A program made the position numbers and the translations under genes. From assembly GCA_934167175.1 (NCBI GenBank), contig CAKPKF010000006.1, positions 1 through 64,000 of the forward strand: 64,000 nt of DNA, in the 5' to 3' direction. Position 1 is the stretch's first letter, and the number at the start of each line of letters is the position of its first letter. Source of the stretch: an uncultured Clostridia bacterium (GTDB taxonomy: Bacteria > Bacillota > Clostridia > TANB77 > CAG-508). The notes beneath the pieces were generated by a model, which saw nothing but the letters and a program-made list of their open reading frames with translations, had not been told where the DNA came from and ran no database searches. This document shows positions 19,526-29,059 of this stretch, piece by piece.

Positions 19526-20851
19526 TTGCTAAAAACAATTCAAAATGCTATAAAAACTCCAGCAGTTAGAAAAAAATTGTTATTCACATTGTTATTAATA
19601 GTTATATTTAGATTTGGATGTTTTATAACAATACCAGGTGTAGATACAGTAACATTAAATGAAACAATGAAAGCATCATCAGGAAGTTTAACAGGACTAA
19701 TAAATATAATTTCAGGAGGAGCATTTTCAAGATTCTCGATTTTTGCTATGTCAATTACACCATATATCACAGCTTCAATAGTAGTACAATTATTAGCAAT
19801 GGTAATACCTTCTTTAGAAAAACTATCTAAAGAAGGTGGCGAAGATGGAAGAAGAACAATGAATAGATATACTAAAATGATTACAGTAGTATTGGCATTA
19901 ATAGAAGCTTTGGGATTATATGTATCTTACAAAGGTTCAGGTATATTTATTGATAAAGAAGCTATCACAGGAATTGTAGTTGTTCTTTCATTAGTTGCAG
20001 GAACGTCATTTCTTATGTGGCTTGGAGAGCAAATTACAAATAAAGGAATTGGAAATGGAATTTCAATGATTATATTTGTAGGTATTATTTCAGGGTTACC
20101 AACGGTAATAACAACACTAACAAATTTAATGTTTGTTGAAGGAGCTTTTAGCACTAAAGGATTATTGACAGCATTAGCAATAATTTTTGGAGCAATGATT
20201 TTAGTTGCAGGAGTTGTATTTGTACAACAAGCTGAAAGAAGAGTGCCTGTACAATATTCAAAAAAAGTTGTAGGAAGAAAGATGATAGGAGCACAAAACA
20301 CTCATATTCCATTAAAACTTGCAATGGCGGGTGTTATGCCAATAATTTTTGCATCATCATTTATGACTTTCCCAGCTTTAGTTTTACAAATATTTATAAA
20401 AGATATAGCTACCCAAACAGGATTCTGGGCAGGAGTTTATAAATTTTCAATGGCAACATCAACTTCAGATGTGCCTATTGGATATTCAATAGCTAATGCT
20501 ATAGTGTATTTATTACTTATAGTTGGATTCACATTTTTCTATACATATGCAACATTTAATCCAGCAGAGGTATCAAGTAATATAAAGAAAAATGGTGGAT
20601 TTATCCCAGGGATAAGAGCAGGAAAGCCAACAACTGAGTATCTATCATCAGTACTTACTAAAATAACATGTTTTGGTAGTGTGTTCTTAGCATTAATTGC
20701 TATATTACCAATGCTTATAAGATTTACAAGCTTAAACCTTGCATTTGGTGGTACATCTATACTTATTGTAGTAGGAGTAGCGTTAGAAACAGTGCAACAA
20801 TTAGAATCACAATTAGTGATGAGACATTATAAAGGCTTTTTAGATAGCTAA
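19526..20851 (+). CDS. secY: Protein translocase subunit SecY
   Basis: The 441-residue channel subunit of the Sec translocon has ten membrane helices. N-terminal NAIKTPAVRKKLLFTLLL precedes helix 1. Family blocks include SIFAMSITPYITASIVVQLL, GEQITNKGIGNGIS, RRVPVQYSKKVVG and the C-terminal cytosolic loop GIRAGKPTTEYL. The TTG start at 19526 immediately follows the rplO stop, with GAGGTGATT as ribosome binding site inside rplO. Confidence 0.98.
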   Translation: MLKTIQNAIKTPAVRKKLLFTLLLIVIFRFGCFITIPGVDTVTLNETMKASSGSLTGLINIISGGAFSRFSIFAMSITPYITASIVVQLLAMVIPSLEKLSKEGGEDGRRTMNRYTKMITVVLALIEALGLYVSYKGSGIFIDKEAITGIVVVLSLVAGTSFLMWLGEQITNKGIGNGISMIIFVGIISGLPTVITTLTNLMFVEGAFSTKGLLTALAIIFGAMILVAGVVFVQQAERRVPVQYSKKVVGRKMIGAQNTHIPLKLAMAGVMPIIFASSFMTFPALVLQIFIKDIATQTGFWAGVYKFSMATSTSDVPIGYSIANAIVYLLLIVGFTFFYTYATFNPAEVSSNIKKNGGFIPGIRAGKPTTEYLSSVLTKITCFGSVFLALIAILPMLIRFTSLNLAFGGTSILIVVGVALETVQQLESQLVMRHYKGFLDS

Positions 20852-20859
20852 AATTTACA

Positions 20860-20886
20860 CCCTACAGCTTGTTAAAAGCTGTAGGG
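20860..20886 (+). repeat. 11-bp hairpin between secY and adk
   Basis: CCCTACAGCTT pairs perfectly with AAGCTGTAGGG around a five-base loop. No T run follows, so it is more likely a processing or stability element than a strong terminator. Confidence 0.5.
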
Positions 20887-20989
20887 GAAAGTTTGATATA
20901 TAATTTTTTAAGTAATTATAGATATGTAATTATTTAAAAAATTATATATGGTTTTCATATATATTAAGAGATATATAGGAGGTATAAAT

Positions 20990-21655
20990 ATGATTATTAT
21001 TATGTTAGGAGCACCTGGTACAGGAAAAGGAACAGTAAGTTCAATATTATCAGAAAGGTTAAATCTTCCACATGTTTCGAGTGGAGATATATTCAGAAAT
21101 GAAATAAAAAATAAAACAGCTTTAGCAAAAGAATTAGATGAATATTTATCAAAAGGAGCATTAGTTCCAGATGAACTTACAATAAGAATTATATCTGAAA
21201 GATTAAAACAACCAGATTTAAAAGATGGAGTAATATTAGATGGATTTCCAAGAACGGAAGAACAAGCTATAAAACTAGATGAAATATTAGCAAAAGAAAA
21301 TAAAAAAGTTGATGTTGTTCTTAATTTAATAACACCGGAAGAAGAGCTTGTAGAACGAATTGTAAATAGAAGAATATGTTCAAATCCAGAATGCAAAACA
21401 ATATATAATTTAAAACTAAATCCTCCTAAAAAAGAAGGAATATGTAATGTTTGTGGAAGTGAACTAATACAAAGAAAAGATGATAATGAAGAAACAGTAA
21501 AAAATAGATTTAGAGAATATATTAATTTATCTAGTAAATTGGTAGAATACTATGGAAAAAAAGATGTATTGTATACAGCAGAAATTACTGAAAGATTGAA
21601 TAAATTTGGAAAAGAAGTTGCAGAAGAATTTATAACTTATTTAGAGAGGAAGTAA
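20990..21655 (+). CDS. adk: Adenylate kinase
   Basis: This 221-residue enzyme interconverts ATP, AMP and ADP. It has the P-loop GAPGTGKGT near residues 7-15, the AMP-site LDGFPRTEEQA, and a long LID domain. The LID carries four Cys (CSNPEC and CNVC), so zinc is probably bound. The first pair is spaced Cys-x4-Cys rather than Cys-x2-Cys. The ATG at 20990 is set by ATAGGAGG; an upstream ATG at 20948 lacks a site. Gene order secY-adk-map-infA is standard for Bacillota. Confidence 0.97.
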   Translation: MIIIMLGAPGTGKGTVSSILSERLNLPHVSSGDIFRNEIKNKTALAKELDEYLSKGALVPDELTIRIISERLKQPDLKDGVILDGFPRTEEQAIKLDEILAKENKKVDVVLNLITPEEELVERIVNRRICSNPECKTIYNLKLNPPKKEGICNVCGSELIQRKDDNEETVKNRFREYINLSSKLVEYYGKKDVLYTAEITERLNKFGKEVAEEFITYLERK

Positions 21656-21660
21656 TTAAA

Positions 21661-22431
21661 TTGATTACTATAAAATCAAAAAGAGAAATCGAACTAATGA
21701 AAGAAGCATGTAGAGTAACTGCAATTACACATAAAGCAATTGAAGATGCAATTAGACCAGGAATTAGCACGCTAGAGTTAGATAGAATAGCAGAAAAAAC
21801 AATAAGGGACAATGGAGGAATACCAGCACAAAAAGGATATCCAAGTGGATTTAAAGGAGTTCCAGATTTCCCAGCATCTATATGTGCATCTATAAATGAT
21901 GAAGTAATACATGGAATACCTTCAAGAACTGCTATAATTAAAGATGGGGATATAGTTAGTATTGATCTAGTAACATTAAAAAATGGATTTAATGGTGATG
22001 CAGCAAGAACTTATATGGTTGGAAATGTTAATAAAAATGCAAAAAGATTAGTAGAAGTTACAAAGCAAGCTTTTTTTGAGGGAATCAAATATGCTGTTTC
22101 TGGAAATAGACTAGGAGATATATCCAATGCAATAGGAGAATATATAGTAAAAAATGGTTATTCAGTTGTTAGAGAATTTCAAGGACATGGAATAGGTAGA
22201 AGTATGCATGAAGAACCAGGAATACCTAATTACGGAAGAGCAGGTAGAGGAGTTAAGCTTCAACCTGGCATGACACTAGCTATTGAACCAATGGTTATAA
22301 TGGGAAAAAACAACATTTTAGAATTAGAAGATGGATGGACTATTGTGACAGAAGATGGAAGTTTGGCAGCACATTATGAAAATACAATTTTAATTACAGA
22401 AAAAGAGCCAGAAATATTGACATTACTGTAA
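21661..22431 (+). CDS. map: Methionine aminopeptidase type I
   Basis: This 256-residue enzyme removes the initiator Met cotranslationally. The metal ligands are visible: Asp in SIDLVTLKNGFNGDAARTY (two Asp), His in FQGHGIGRSMHEEPGIPNY, Glu in LAIEPM and Glu in TEDGSLAAHYENT. The start is TTG at 21661, five bases after the adk stop, with GAGGAAG inside adk. Confidence 0.97.
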   Translation: MITIKSKREIELMKEACRVTAITHKAIEDAIRPGISTLELDRIAEKTIRDNGGIPAQKGYPSGFKGVPDFPASICASINDEVIHGIPSRTAIIKDGDIVSIDLVTLKNGFNGDAARTYMVGNVNKNAKRLVEVTKQAFFEGIKYAVSGNRLGDISNAIGEYIVKNGYSVVREFQGHGIGRSMHEEPGIPNYGRAGRGVKLQPGMTLAIEPMVIMGKNNILELEDGWTIVTEDGSLAAHYENTILITEKEPEILTLL

Positions 22432-22543
22432 AAATGTTATATACTATATAAGCTAATTGTATAAAATGAAAATAATATAGAATGTTTCTTATTAGCAGAT
22501 ATAAAAGAGGCATTCTTATACCTTTAATTAGGGAGGGGTAAAA

Positions 22544-22762
22544 TTGGCTAAAGAAGATGTAATAGAAGTAGAAGGAACTGTTATAGAAACATTACCTAAT
22601 ACTAATTTTAAAGTTGAGCTAGAAAATGGGCATCAAATATTAGCACATATTTCTGGAAAACTTAGAATGAATTATATAAAAATCTTACCAGGTGATAAAG
22701 TAAAAGTAGAACTTTCACCATATGACTTAACAAGAGGCAGAATTACTTGGAGAGCAAAATAA
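22544..22762 (+). CDS. infA: Translation initiation factor IF-1
   Basis: The 72-residue OB-fold protein carries the family sequence [20 protein letters not shown] and [20 protein letters not shown]. It binds the 30S A site during initiation. The TTG start follows AGGGAGGGG. Confidence 0.98.
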   Translation: MAKEDVIEVEGTVIETLPNTNFKVELENGHQILAHISGKLRMNYIKILPGDKVKVELSPYDLTRGRITWRAK

Positions 22763-22807
22763 TAATAAAATGATATATACAATTTATATCTTACAGGAGG
22801 TGTAAAA

Positions 22808-22921
22808 ATGAAAGTTAGAGCGTCTGTAAAACCAATATGCGATAAATGCAAGGTTATAAAAAGAAAAGGTGTAATAAGGGTTATTTGTGAAAACCCAAAA
22901 CATAAGCAAAGACAAGGTTAA
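22808..22921 (+). CDS. rpmJ: Large ribosomal subunit protein bL36 (zinc form)
   Basis: This 37-residue gene reads [20 protein letters not shown], then [17 protein letters not shown]. Cys11, Cys14, Cys27 and His32 form the zinc site of the C+ L36 form. AGGAGG lies ahead of the ATG. It lies between infA and rpsM as in other Bacillota. Confidence 0.96.
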   Translation: MKVRASVKPICDKCKVIKRKGVIRVICENPKHKQRQG

Positions 22922-22940
22922 ATAGAAAAAACAAGTTATT

Positions 22941-23009
22941 AACACAAATATTGGTAGCGGCTGTGAAACTTTTAACTAAAATTAAAAGTTTACATATCAA
23001 ATTTGTGTT
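22941..23009 (+). promoter_or_regulatory. Nested hairpin in the rpmJ-rpsM spacer (candidate regulatory RNA)
   Basis: AACACAAAT (22941-22949) pairs with ATTTGTGTT (23001-23009) over nine bases. Inside lies a second perfect nine-base hairpin, AACTTTTAA / TTAAAAGTT (22967-22990). The bulge between them reads ATTGGTAGCGGCTGTG, unusually GC-rich for this DNA. The 217-base spacer is the longest within this part of the ribosomal run. An autoregulatory leader for the alpha operon is plausible but not shown. Confidence 0.45.
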
Positions 23010-23138
23010 TATATATATGTCTGTTAAAGTTTAAAGACTGCTTTATATATTAATAATAAAGTACATTTCACTTTAAATATTTAAAGACAAAACAAAAATA
23101 ATAATTATAGAAAAAACATTTTGGAGGTGCTAAAATTT

Positions 23139-23510
23139 ATGGCTCGTATAGCAGGAGTTGATTTACCTAGAGAAAAAAGAGTAGAAATAGGACTTACATA
23201 TATATATGGTATAGGAGTATCAAGCTCTAGACAAATACTTAAACAAGCTGGGATTAATCCAGATATCAGAATAAAAGACTTAACAGATGATCAAGTTAAT
23301 AGTATAAGAAAAGTTATCGATGGAAACTTTAAAGTTGAAGGTGACTTAAGAAGAGAAGTAGCTCTTAATATAAAAAGACTTACTGAAATCGGATGTTATA
23401 GAGGATTAAGACATAGAAAAGGCTTACCGGTTAGAGGACAAAGAACAAAAACTAATGCTCGTACAAGAAAAGGTCCTAGAAAACTAGTTAGTAAAAGTAA
23501 AAAGAAATAA
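23139..23510 (+). CDS. rpsM: Small ribosomal subunit protein uS13
   Basis: The 123-residue S13 forms bridges to the 50S subunit. It starts [20 protein letters not shown] and ends with [20 protein letters not shown]. The ATG at 23139 follows TTGGAGGTG. An earlier ATG at 23121 overlaps that site and is not conserved. Confidence 0.98.
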   Translation: MARIAGVDLPREKRVEIGLTYIYGIGVSSSRQILKQAGINPDIRIKDLTDDQVNSIRKVIDGNFKVEGDLRREVALNIKRLTEIGCYRGLRHRKGLPVRGQRTKTNARTRKGPRKLVSKSKKK

Positions 23511-23530
23511 TTAAGGAGGTATAATGCTAA

Positions 23531-23926
23531 ATGGCTAAGAAAGTAGTAACAAAAAGAACACCTAGAAGAAATAGAAAAAACATTGAAAAAGGTGTAGCTC
23601 ATATTCATTCTAGTTTTAATAATACAATAGTTACAATTACAGACGTAAACGGTAATGTAATATCTTGGGCAAGTGCTGGTGAATTAGGATTTAAAGGTTC
23701 TAGAAAGAGTACTCCATTTGCTGCAGGAGAAGTAGCTGAAACAGCAGCAAAAGCAGCTATGGAACACGGATTAAAAATAGCAGAAGTATATGTAAAAGGT
23801 CCAGGTTCTGGTCGTGAAGCTGCAATAAGATCTCTTCAAGCAGCTGGTTTGGAAATAAGCAGTATAAAAGATGTAACACCAATACCACACAATGGTTGTA
23901 GACCACCAAAAAGAAGAAGAGTTTAA
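23531..23926 (+). CDS. rpsK: Small ribosomal subunit protein uS11
   Basis: The 131-residue S11 of the 30S platform includes [35 protein letters not shown] and the basic end [22 protein letters not shown] is 12 bases before the ATG. Confidence 0.98.
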   Translation: MAKKVVTKRTPRRNRKNIEKGVAHIHSSFNNTIVTITDVNGNVISWASAGELGFKGSRKSTPFAAGEVAETAAKAAMEHGLKIAEVYVKGPGSGREAAIRSLQAAGLEISSIKDVTPIPHNGCRPPKRRRV

Positions 23927-24021
23927 TAAAAATAAAATAGGAGAAACAAAGCTCCGTTCAAATATAAAGGAAATAATATCCTTATTTTATAGAAATAAGA
24001 GAAAGAGGTGTAATAAATAAC

Positions 24022-24648
24022 ATGGCAAGATATAAAGATGAACAATGTCGTATTTGCCGTAGAGAAGGTCAAAAATTGTTCTTAAAAGGTTCAAGATGTT
24101 ATTCTGATAAATGTAGTGTTTCTAGAAGAAATTATGCACCAGGACAACATGGACAAAAAAGAGCAAAACTTTCTGAATATGGTACTCAATTAAGAGAAAA
24201 ACAAAAAACTAAATCATATTATGGTGTAGGGGAAAAACAATTTAGAAAATATTTCAAAATGGCATCAAACAAAAAAGGAATTACAGGTGAATTATTACTT
24301 CAAATATTAGAAAGCAGATTAGATAATGTTGTATATAGATTAGGGTATGGTAGCTCTAGAGCACAAGCTAGACAACTTGTTAACCATGGACATTTTGAAG
24401 TAAATGGTAAAAAAGTTGATATAGCTTCATACTTAGTAAAACCAGGAGATGTAATTTCTGTTAGAGAAATAAGAAAAGATAATAAAACAATAAAAGCAAA
24501 TGTTGAAGAAAATGCTGCAAGACCAGTTCCAGCATGGCTAGAAAAAGATATAGAAAATTTAAGTGGTAAAGTAGTTACTCTAGCATCTAGAGAAGATGTA
24601 GATTTACCAGTAAAAGAACATTTAATAGTAGAGCTTTACTCAAAATAA
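24022..24648 (+). CDS. rpsD: Small ribosomal subunit protein uS4
   Basis: The 208-residue S4 starts 16S assembly and represses the alpha operon in several bacteria. The N-terminal Cys cluster ([14 protein letters not shown]) is the zinc-binding form. The S4 RNA-binding domain has [24 protein letters not shown] 95-base spacer separates it from rpsK. Confidence 0.98.
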   Translation: MARYKDEQCRICRREGQKLFLKGSRCYSDKCSVSRRNYAPGQHGQKRAKLSEYGTQLREKQKTKSYYGVGEKQFRKYFKMASNKKGITGELLLQILESRLDNVVYRLGYGSSRAQARQLVNHGHFEVNGKKVDIASYLVKPGDVISVREIRKDNKTIKANVEENAARPVPAWLEKDIENLSGKVVTLASREDVDLPVKEHLIVELYSK

Positions 24649-24719
24649 TTAAGATTTTGAGAGAAATAGTATATATTATAATGTTGTTTTGCAAAAGCAA
24701 CTCTATTAGGAGGTAAAAA

Positions 24720-25667
24720 ATGATTGAATTCGAAAAGCCAAATATCGAATGTTTAGAGGTAGACGATGATAATAATTATGCAAAATTTGTGTGTGAACCT
24801 TTAGAAAGAGGATATGGAGTTACAATAGGAAATTCATTAAGAAGAATCCTTCTTTCATCACTTCCAGGTGCTGCAATTACTAGTGTAAAAATTGAAGGAG
24901 TTGTACATGAATTTGCTACAATACCAAATGTTGTAGAAGATGTACCAGAAATAATAATTAATTTAAAAGGTGTAAGATTAAAATTACACGACAATGAAGA
25001 AAAAATAATAAGAATTGACTTTAAAGGAGAAGGAGAAGTAACTGCTGGAGACATAATTACAGACAGTACAGTTGAAATCTTAAATCCAGATTTACATATA
25101 GCAACTGTAGCAGAAGGTGGACATTTACAAATGGAAATGACAGCTGATAGAGGTAGAGGTTATAATTCAGCTATAAAGAATAAAAAACCAAACCAAGATA
25201 TATCAGTTCTTCCTATAGATTCTATATATACTCCTGTAAAAAAGGTTAATTATTCAGTACAAAATACAAGAGTTGGACAAGTAGTTGACTATGATAAACT
25301 AATTATAGAAGTATGGACTGACGGAAGCTTAAAAGCTCATGAAGCATTAAGTTTAGCTGCAAAAGTTATGACAGGACATTTAGAATTATTCATAGATTTA
25401 TCAGAAGCTACTAGAAACACACAAGTTATGGTAGAAAAAGAAGAATCTAAAAAAGAAAAAGTTCTAGAAATGTCTATAGAAGATTTAGAATTATCTGTTA
25501 GATCATTTAACTGTTTAAAAAGAGCAGGAATTTCTACAGTAGAAGATTTAACAAATAAAACAGAATCAGACATGATGAAAGTAAGAAACTTAGGTAAAAA
25601 ATCATTAGATGAAGTTACAAATAAATTACGTTCTTTAGGATTAGACTTTGCTTTTGAAGAAGAATAA
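24720..25667 (+). CDS. rpoA: DNA-directed RNA polymerase subunit alpha
   Basis: The 315-residue alpha subunit has an N-terminal domain for dimerisation and beta/beta' assembly ([25 protein letters not shown]) and a C-terminal helix-hairpin-helix domain ([22 protein letters not shown]) for UP elements and activators. The acidic linker near 240-250 is rich in Lys/Glu. TAGGAGG precedes the ATG. Confidence 0.98.
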   Translation: MIEFEKPNIECLEVDDDNNYAKFVCEPLERGYGVTIGNSLRRILLSSLPGAAITSVKIEGVVHEFATIPNVVEDVPEIIINLKGVRLKLHDNEEKIIRIDFKGEGEVTAGDIITDSTVEILNPDLHIATVAEGGHLQMEMTADRGRGYNSAIKNKKPNQDISVLPIDSIYTPVKKVNYSVQNTRVGQVVDYDKLIIEVWTDGSLKAHEALSLAAKVMTGHLELFIDLSEATRNTQVMVEKEESKKEKVLEMSIEDLELSVRSFNCLKRAGISTVEDLTNKTESDMMKVRNLGKKSLDEVTNKLRSLGLDFAFEEE

Positions 25668-25721
25668 ATAATATATAGAGATATAATATAGATAAAAAAT
25701 ATAAAGGAAGGTGAAACAAAA

Positions 25722-26246
25722 GTGGCTAAGAATAGAAAATTAGGTAGGCCAACAGATCAAAGATTAGCTATGTTAAGAGGATTAACTACATCTGTTATTG
25801 TAAATGGAAAAATAGAAACAACTTTAGCAAGAGCTAAAGAAGTTAAAGCTATAACAGATAGTTTGATGGCATTAGCAGTTAAAGAAAAAGACAACTTTGA
25901 TATGGTAGAAGAAAAACGTGTACAAGCAAAACGCGAAAAAGATGGTAAAAAAGCTACAGAGCTAGTAAAGAGTAAAAATGGTAAAGAATATTTAAGAGTA
26001 GTTAAAGAAGAAGTTACTGTTAATGTTCAAAAAGATAGACCTTCAAGATTGAATGCTAGAAGAAAAATGATAAGAATGGTTAATAAAGTTAAAGATGAAA
26101 ATGGAAAAAACATAGATGTACCAGGAAAATTATTTAATGAATTAGCTCCAAAATATGCTGATAGAGTTGGTGGTTATACAAGAATCATAAAACTTGGAAA
26201 AAGAAGAGGAGACGGAGCAGAAGTAGCAATACTTGAATTAGTATAA
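25722..26246 (+). CDS. rplQ: Large ribosomal subunit protein bL17 (long form)
   Basis: The N-terminal half ([31 protein letters not shown]) and the C-terminal end ([20 protein letters not shown]) are standard L17. At 174 residues it is about 50 longer than the B. subtilis or E. coli protein. The extra charged segment lies around residues 55-115. A GTG start follows AAGGAAGGTG. Last gene of the ribosomal run. Confidence 0.96.
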   Translation: MAKNRKLGRPTDQRLAMLRGLTTSVIVNGKIETTLARAKEVKAITDSLMALAVKEKDNFDMVEEKRVQAKREKDGKKATELVKSKNGKEYLRVVKEEVTVNVQKDRPSRLNARRKMIRMVNKVKDENGKNIDVPGKLFNELAPKYADRVGGYTRIIKLGKRRGDGAEVAILELV

Positions 26247-26258
26247 GTAATAAAAAAT

Positions 26259-26300
26259 GAAAAGTCAGACGTAATATAGTATGACTTTTTATTTTTTTTT
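26259..26300 (+). terminator. Intrinsic terminator at the end of the ribosomal gene run
   Basis: AAAAGTCA (26260) pairs with TGACTTTT (26282), followed by a long T run. Confidence 0.8.
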
Positions 26301-26408
26301 ATAATAAATGAAAGGAGAACATGATAAAATAGTATGAGATTAATGATAAATTAGAAATATATAATTTATTATTAAATGGGAAAACGCATATATCATGAAG
26401 GGATACCT

Positions 26409-27521
26409 ATGAAAAAATATTTGTTTACGTCAGAAAGTGTTACACAAGGACATCCAGATAAAGTATGTGATTTAATATCAGATACTTTGCTAGATAAAGC
26501 ATTAGAGCAAGATGAAAACTCAAAAATAGCAGTAGAATGTTTAATAAGTAAAGATCAATTAAATATTTCAGGACAAATAACTTCAAAAGCAAAATTAAAC
26601 TATGAGGAAATTGCTCGCAAAGTGTTAAAAGATATAGGGTATGATAATAAAAAAACAGATATAGACTATAAAAAATGTATTATAAATACAAATATTACAA
26701 AACAAAGTGAAGATATAGAATTAGGAATTAAAAAGTATGGTGCTGGTGATCAAGGTATAATGTTTGGCTATGCATGTGATGAAACAGAAGAATATATGCC
26801 TTTTGCAATAAGTATAGCTCATAAATTAACACAAAAAATAGATGAGGTTAGAAAAAATAAGATAATACCATATTTAAGGCCAGATGGAAAAGTGCAAGTT
26901 ACTGTTGAATATATAGATAATATTCCTACTAAAATTAATACAATATTAATATCTGTGCAGCATTTAGAAAGTGTTAGTAATGAAAAAATAAAAAAAGACA
27001 TAGTAGAAAAAATCATAAATAATATTATAAATGAAAAGTATATGGATAAAGATACTAGAATATTAATAAATCCGACAGGAAGATTTGTAATAGGAGGACC
27101 ATTAGCAGATACAGGTGTTACAGGAAGAAAAATAATACAAGATACTTATGGAGGATATTCAAGACATGGAGGAGGAGCATTTTCAGGGAAAGATGCTACT
27201 AAAGTTGACAGGTCAGCTGCATATATGTTAAGACATGTAGCTAAAAATATAGTAGCGAATAAATTAGCTAAAAAATGTGAACTGCAAATATCATATGCAA
27301 TAGGTATTAAAGAACCAATATCATTAAACATAAATACATTTAATACTAGTAAAATACCAGAAGAAGAAATACTAAATTTAGTAATAAAAAAATTTAATTT
27401 TGAACCGCAAAAAATAATAGAATATTTAAATTTAAAAAATCCAATATATTCTAAAACAACAAATTATGGACATTTTGGTAGAGAAAGTTTTACTTGGGAA
27501 AAAATAAAAGTGGATTTCTAA
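26409..27521 (+). CDS. metK: S-adenosylmethionine synthetase
   Basis: This enzyme makes SAM from methionine and ATP. It has about 370 residues, slightly short of the usual 385-395. It begins FTSESVTQGHPDKVCDLISD (ATP-site His). It contains GAGDQGIMFGYACDET, the flexible-loop region, NPTGRFVIGGPLADTGVTGRK and GGGAFSGKDATKVDRSAAY. The ATG at 26409 is preferred because homologues start here and AAGGGA is properly spaced. An ATG at 26376 would add 11 unrelated residues. No S-box or other SAM riboswitch is visible in the 160 bases upstream. Confidence 0.97.
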   Translation: MKKYLFTSESVTQGHPDKVCDLISDTLLDKALEQDENSKIAVECLISKDQLNISGQITSKAKLNYEEIARKVLKDIGYDNKKTDIDYKKCIINTNITKQSEDIELGIKKYGAGDQGIMFGYACDETEEYMPFAISIAHKLTQKIDEVRKNKIIPYLRPDGKVQVTVEYIDNIPTKINTILISVQHLESVSNEKIKKDIVEKIINNIINEKYMDKDTRILINPTGRFVIGGPLADTGVTGRKIIQDTYGGYSRHGGGAFSGKDATKVDRSAAYMLRHVAKNIVANKLAKKCELQISYAIGIKEPISLNINTFNTSKIPEEEILNLVIKKFNFEPQKIIEYLNLKNPIYSKTTNYGHFGRESFTWEKIKVDF

Positions 27522-27534
27522 TTATAATGAAAAG

Positions 27535-27560
27535 CCCCACAACAAAGTATTGTTATGGGG
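27535..27560 (-). terminator. Terminator of the 27.6-kb minus-strand gene
   Basis: CCCCACAACAA pairs with TTGTTATGGGG with one mismatch. On the minus strand the hairpin is followed by CTTTTC, so it serves the minus-strand gene and perhaps metK from the other side. Confidence 0.65.
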
Positions 27561-27571
27561 GAAAACTTGAA

Positions 27572-27868
27572 CTAACTTAATGTTGATAAGTCAATTAGAG
27601 GGTCATTTTCTAAAATAATGCTGTTGGCTGGTTTGCTACCAGCATATTTTAAAAGCAATTTCAAATTTTTTGGAACATTAATTATAAATCTTGAACCTGA
27701 AACAGAATAAGTATTTTCTAATGCATATTCAGCTATTAAAACATCTTCTGTACCCTTGATAGAAAGGTAATTACCATCTTCATCATGTGTTATAATGTAA
27801 TCCAAAGGATTCCAAATAATAAGAAGTAAGGGTATGTCCATTTTAATTTGAGTTGAAAAAATTTTCAT
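27572..27868 (-). CDS. Small protein of unknown function, copy A of a tandem pair
   Basis: I do not recognise this 98-residue protein. It is soluble, mixed and probably beta-rich, with no signal peptide. Shared features with the gene at 28057-28353 are a hydrophobic start DIPLLLIIW, the blocks IKGTEDVLIA, FIINVPKNLKLLLKYAG and KPAN, and a DPLIDLS end. The ATG at 27868 is fixed by GAGGTGA eight bases upstream, and the 15 bases before ATG are identical in both copies. Each copy has its own terminator. Function unknown. Confidence 0.65.
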   Translation of the reverse strand: MKIFSTQIKMDIPLLLIIWNPLDYIITHDEDGNYLSIKGTEDVLIAEYALENTYSVSGSRFIINVPKNLKLLLKYAGSKPANSIILENDPLIDLSTLS

Positions 27869-28010
27869 AAAGCAAATCACCTCTAGTTTTTTAAAATTTT
27901 TACCATTATATCATAAAAATGTCAAAAAAGCAATAATATACATAAAGTATTACTTATAACTTAATTTTATTTTTGAATTTCAGTTTTATTATAGATGGAA
28001 TTTGATTTTG

Positions 28011-28044
28011 CAAAAAAATACCCATAACCAAGTAATGTTATGGG
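28011..28044 (-). terminator. Terminator of the 28.1-kb minus-strand gene
   Basis: CCCATAAC pairs with GTTATGGG. On the minus strand the hairpin is followed by TATTTTTTT. Confidence 0.8.
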
Positions 28045-28056
28045 CGAAAACCTAAG

Positions 28057-28353
28057 TTAGATTAAAATTGAGTAATCCATTAAAGGATCTTCTTTTAAAA
28101 ATTCAATATTAGCTGGTTCATTACCAGTATATTTTAAAATTAATTTAATATTTTCTGGAACATTTATGACAAACTTTGAACTAGCTATTGAAAAAGTATT
28201 TTTAACAAGTTGTGGTGAAACTAGTGTATCTTCTGAACCTCTAATAAAAATATCTTGTATATTTTTACTTCTTGCTATATAGTATTCGGAAGAGTCCCAA
28301 ACAACAATTGTTAAAGGAATGTCCTTTTCTACTGGATAAATAAATTTTTTCAT
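28057..28353 (-). CDS. Small protein of unknown function, copy B of a tandem pair
   Basis: This 98-residue paralogue of the 27572-27868 protein has the same length, with roughly 40 percent identity by eye. Conserved stretches are DIPLTIVVW, IRGSEDTLVS, FVINVPENIKLILKYTGNEPAN and DPLMDYS. The start is the ATG following GAGGTGATTTGCTTT; the reading frame is open further upstream but lacks a site there. The two copies are same-strand neighbours separated by about 190 bases, pointing to tandem duplication and divergence. Confidence 0.65.
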   Translation of the reverse strand: MKKFIYPVEKDIPLTIVVWDSSEYYIARSKNIQDIFIRGSEDTLVSPQLVKNTFSIASSKFVINVPENIKLILKYTGNEPANIEFLKEDPLMDYSILI

Positions 28354-28458
28354 AAAGCAAATCACCTCGGGTTTTTTAAAAATTTTTCTTATTATAGCAT
28401 ATAAAAGAGAAAAAAACAACAGTATACATAAAACTGGTAAAAATAAAATAAAAAAGTA

Positions 28459-28487
28459 TTGTAAAATAAAATAAATAGTGGTATAAT
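28459..28487 (+). promoter_or_regulatory. Promoter of the surface protein-sortase operon
   Basis: TTGTAA and TATAAT are separated by 17 bases, 36 bases before the surface protein ATG. Confidence 0.65.
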
Positions 28488-28522
28488 TTGCACATAAAAC
28501 ACAAGAAAAGGAGTAATGAAAT

Positions 28523-29059
28523 ATGAAAAAGGTAGTTAGTTTTTTTATTGCAATGATTATATTAATTATTAGTGCAACCTATGTTGGTGCAGCAAGTGGT
28601 TCAGAAATATTATTAAACTATGCAAAAAAATCACACAAAGTTGTTGGAAAAGAAATGACATTATCATCTTCGGATAGAGTGAAATTAGAAAGATTTTTAA
28701 ATGATAATCCAATAAGTGAGGCCGAAGCAAACTCTGTTATATCAAAAGCTGAAGAAGTTATAAAAACAGCAAATGATTCAGGAGTTAATGATATTTCTAA
28801 ATTGTCAAAAGCAGACAAAGAAAAAATAATAGCTACAGCAAATGAAGCAGCAAGCATATTAGGTGTAACATTAAAGTTTTCAAATAATAATGTAGAAGTA
28901 TATAAGGATGGTCAAAAAATTGAGTCACTTACATTAAATAGTGGAAAACTTGCTTACACAGGAAACAATGCAAGTGCATTAGCTTTATCTGGAATAGCAA
29001 TAATTGCCGTTGCTATGGCTTTTGGTATAAAAAAAGGAAAAGAAAAATATGCAAATTAG
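28523..29059 (+). CDS. Cell-wall-anchored surface protein with LAYTG sorting signal
   Basis: This 178-residue secreted protein starts with a lysine-led signal peptide (residues 1-24, cut near GAA). A helical, charged middle follows (about 45-110). The C-terminal sorting signal is LAYTG at 143-147, a hydrophobic stretch to about 168 and a KKGKEK tail. LAYTG is a variant of the LPXTG sortase motif with Ala at position 2. The sortase gene overlaps its end by 11 bases, so this is very likely its substrate. The middle domain matches nothing I recognise. Confidence 0.78.
   Translation: MKKVVSFFIAMIILIISATYVGAASGSEILLNYAKKSHKVVGKEMTLSSSDRVKLERFLNDNPISEAEANSVISKAEEVIKTANDSGVNDISKLSKADKEKIIATANEAASILGVTLKFSNNNVEVYKDGQKIESLTLNSGKLAYTGNNASALALSGIAIIAVAMAFGIKKGKEKYAN

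Noticed and set aside
26247..26408. SAM riboswitch upstream of metK
   Set aside because: The spacer has only the L17 terminator and A/T-rich sequence, with no S-box core motifs or long leader.
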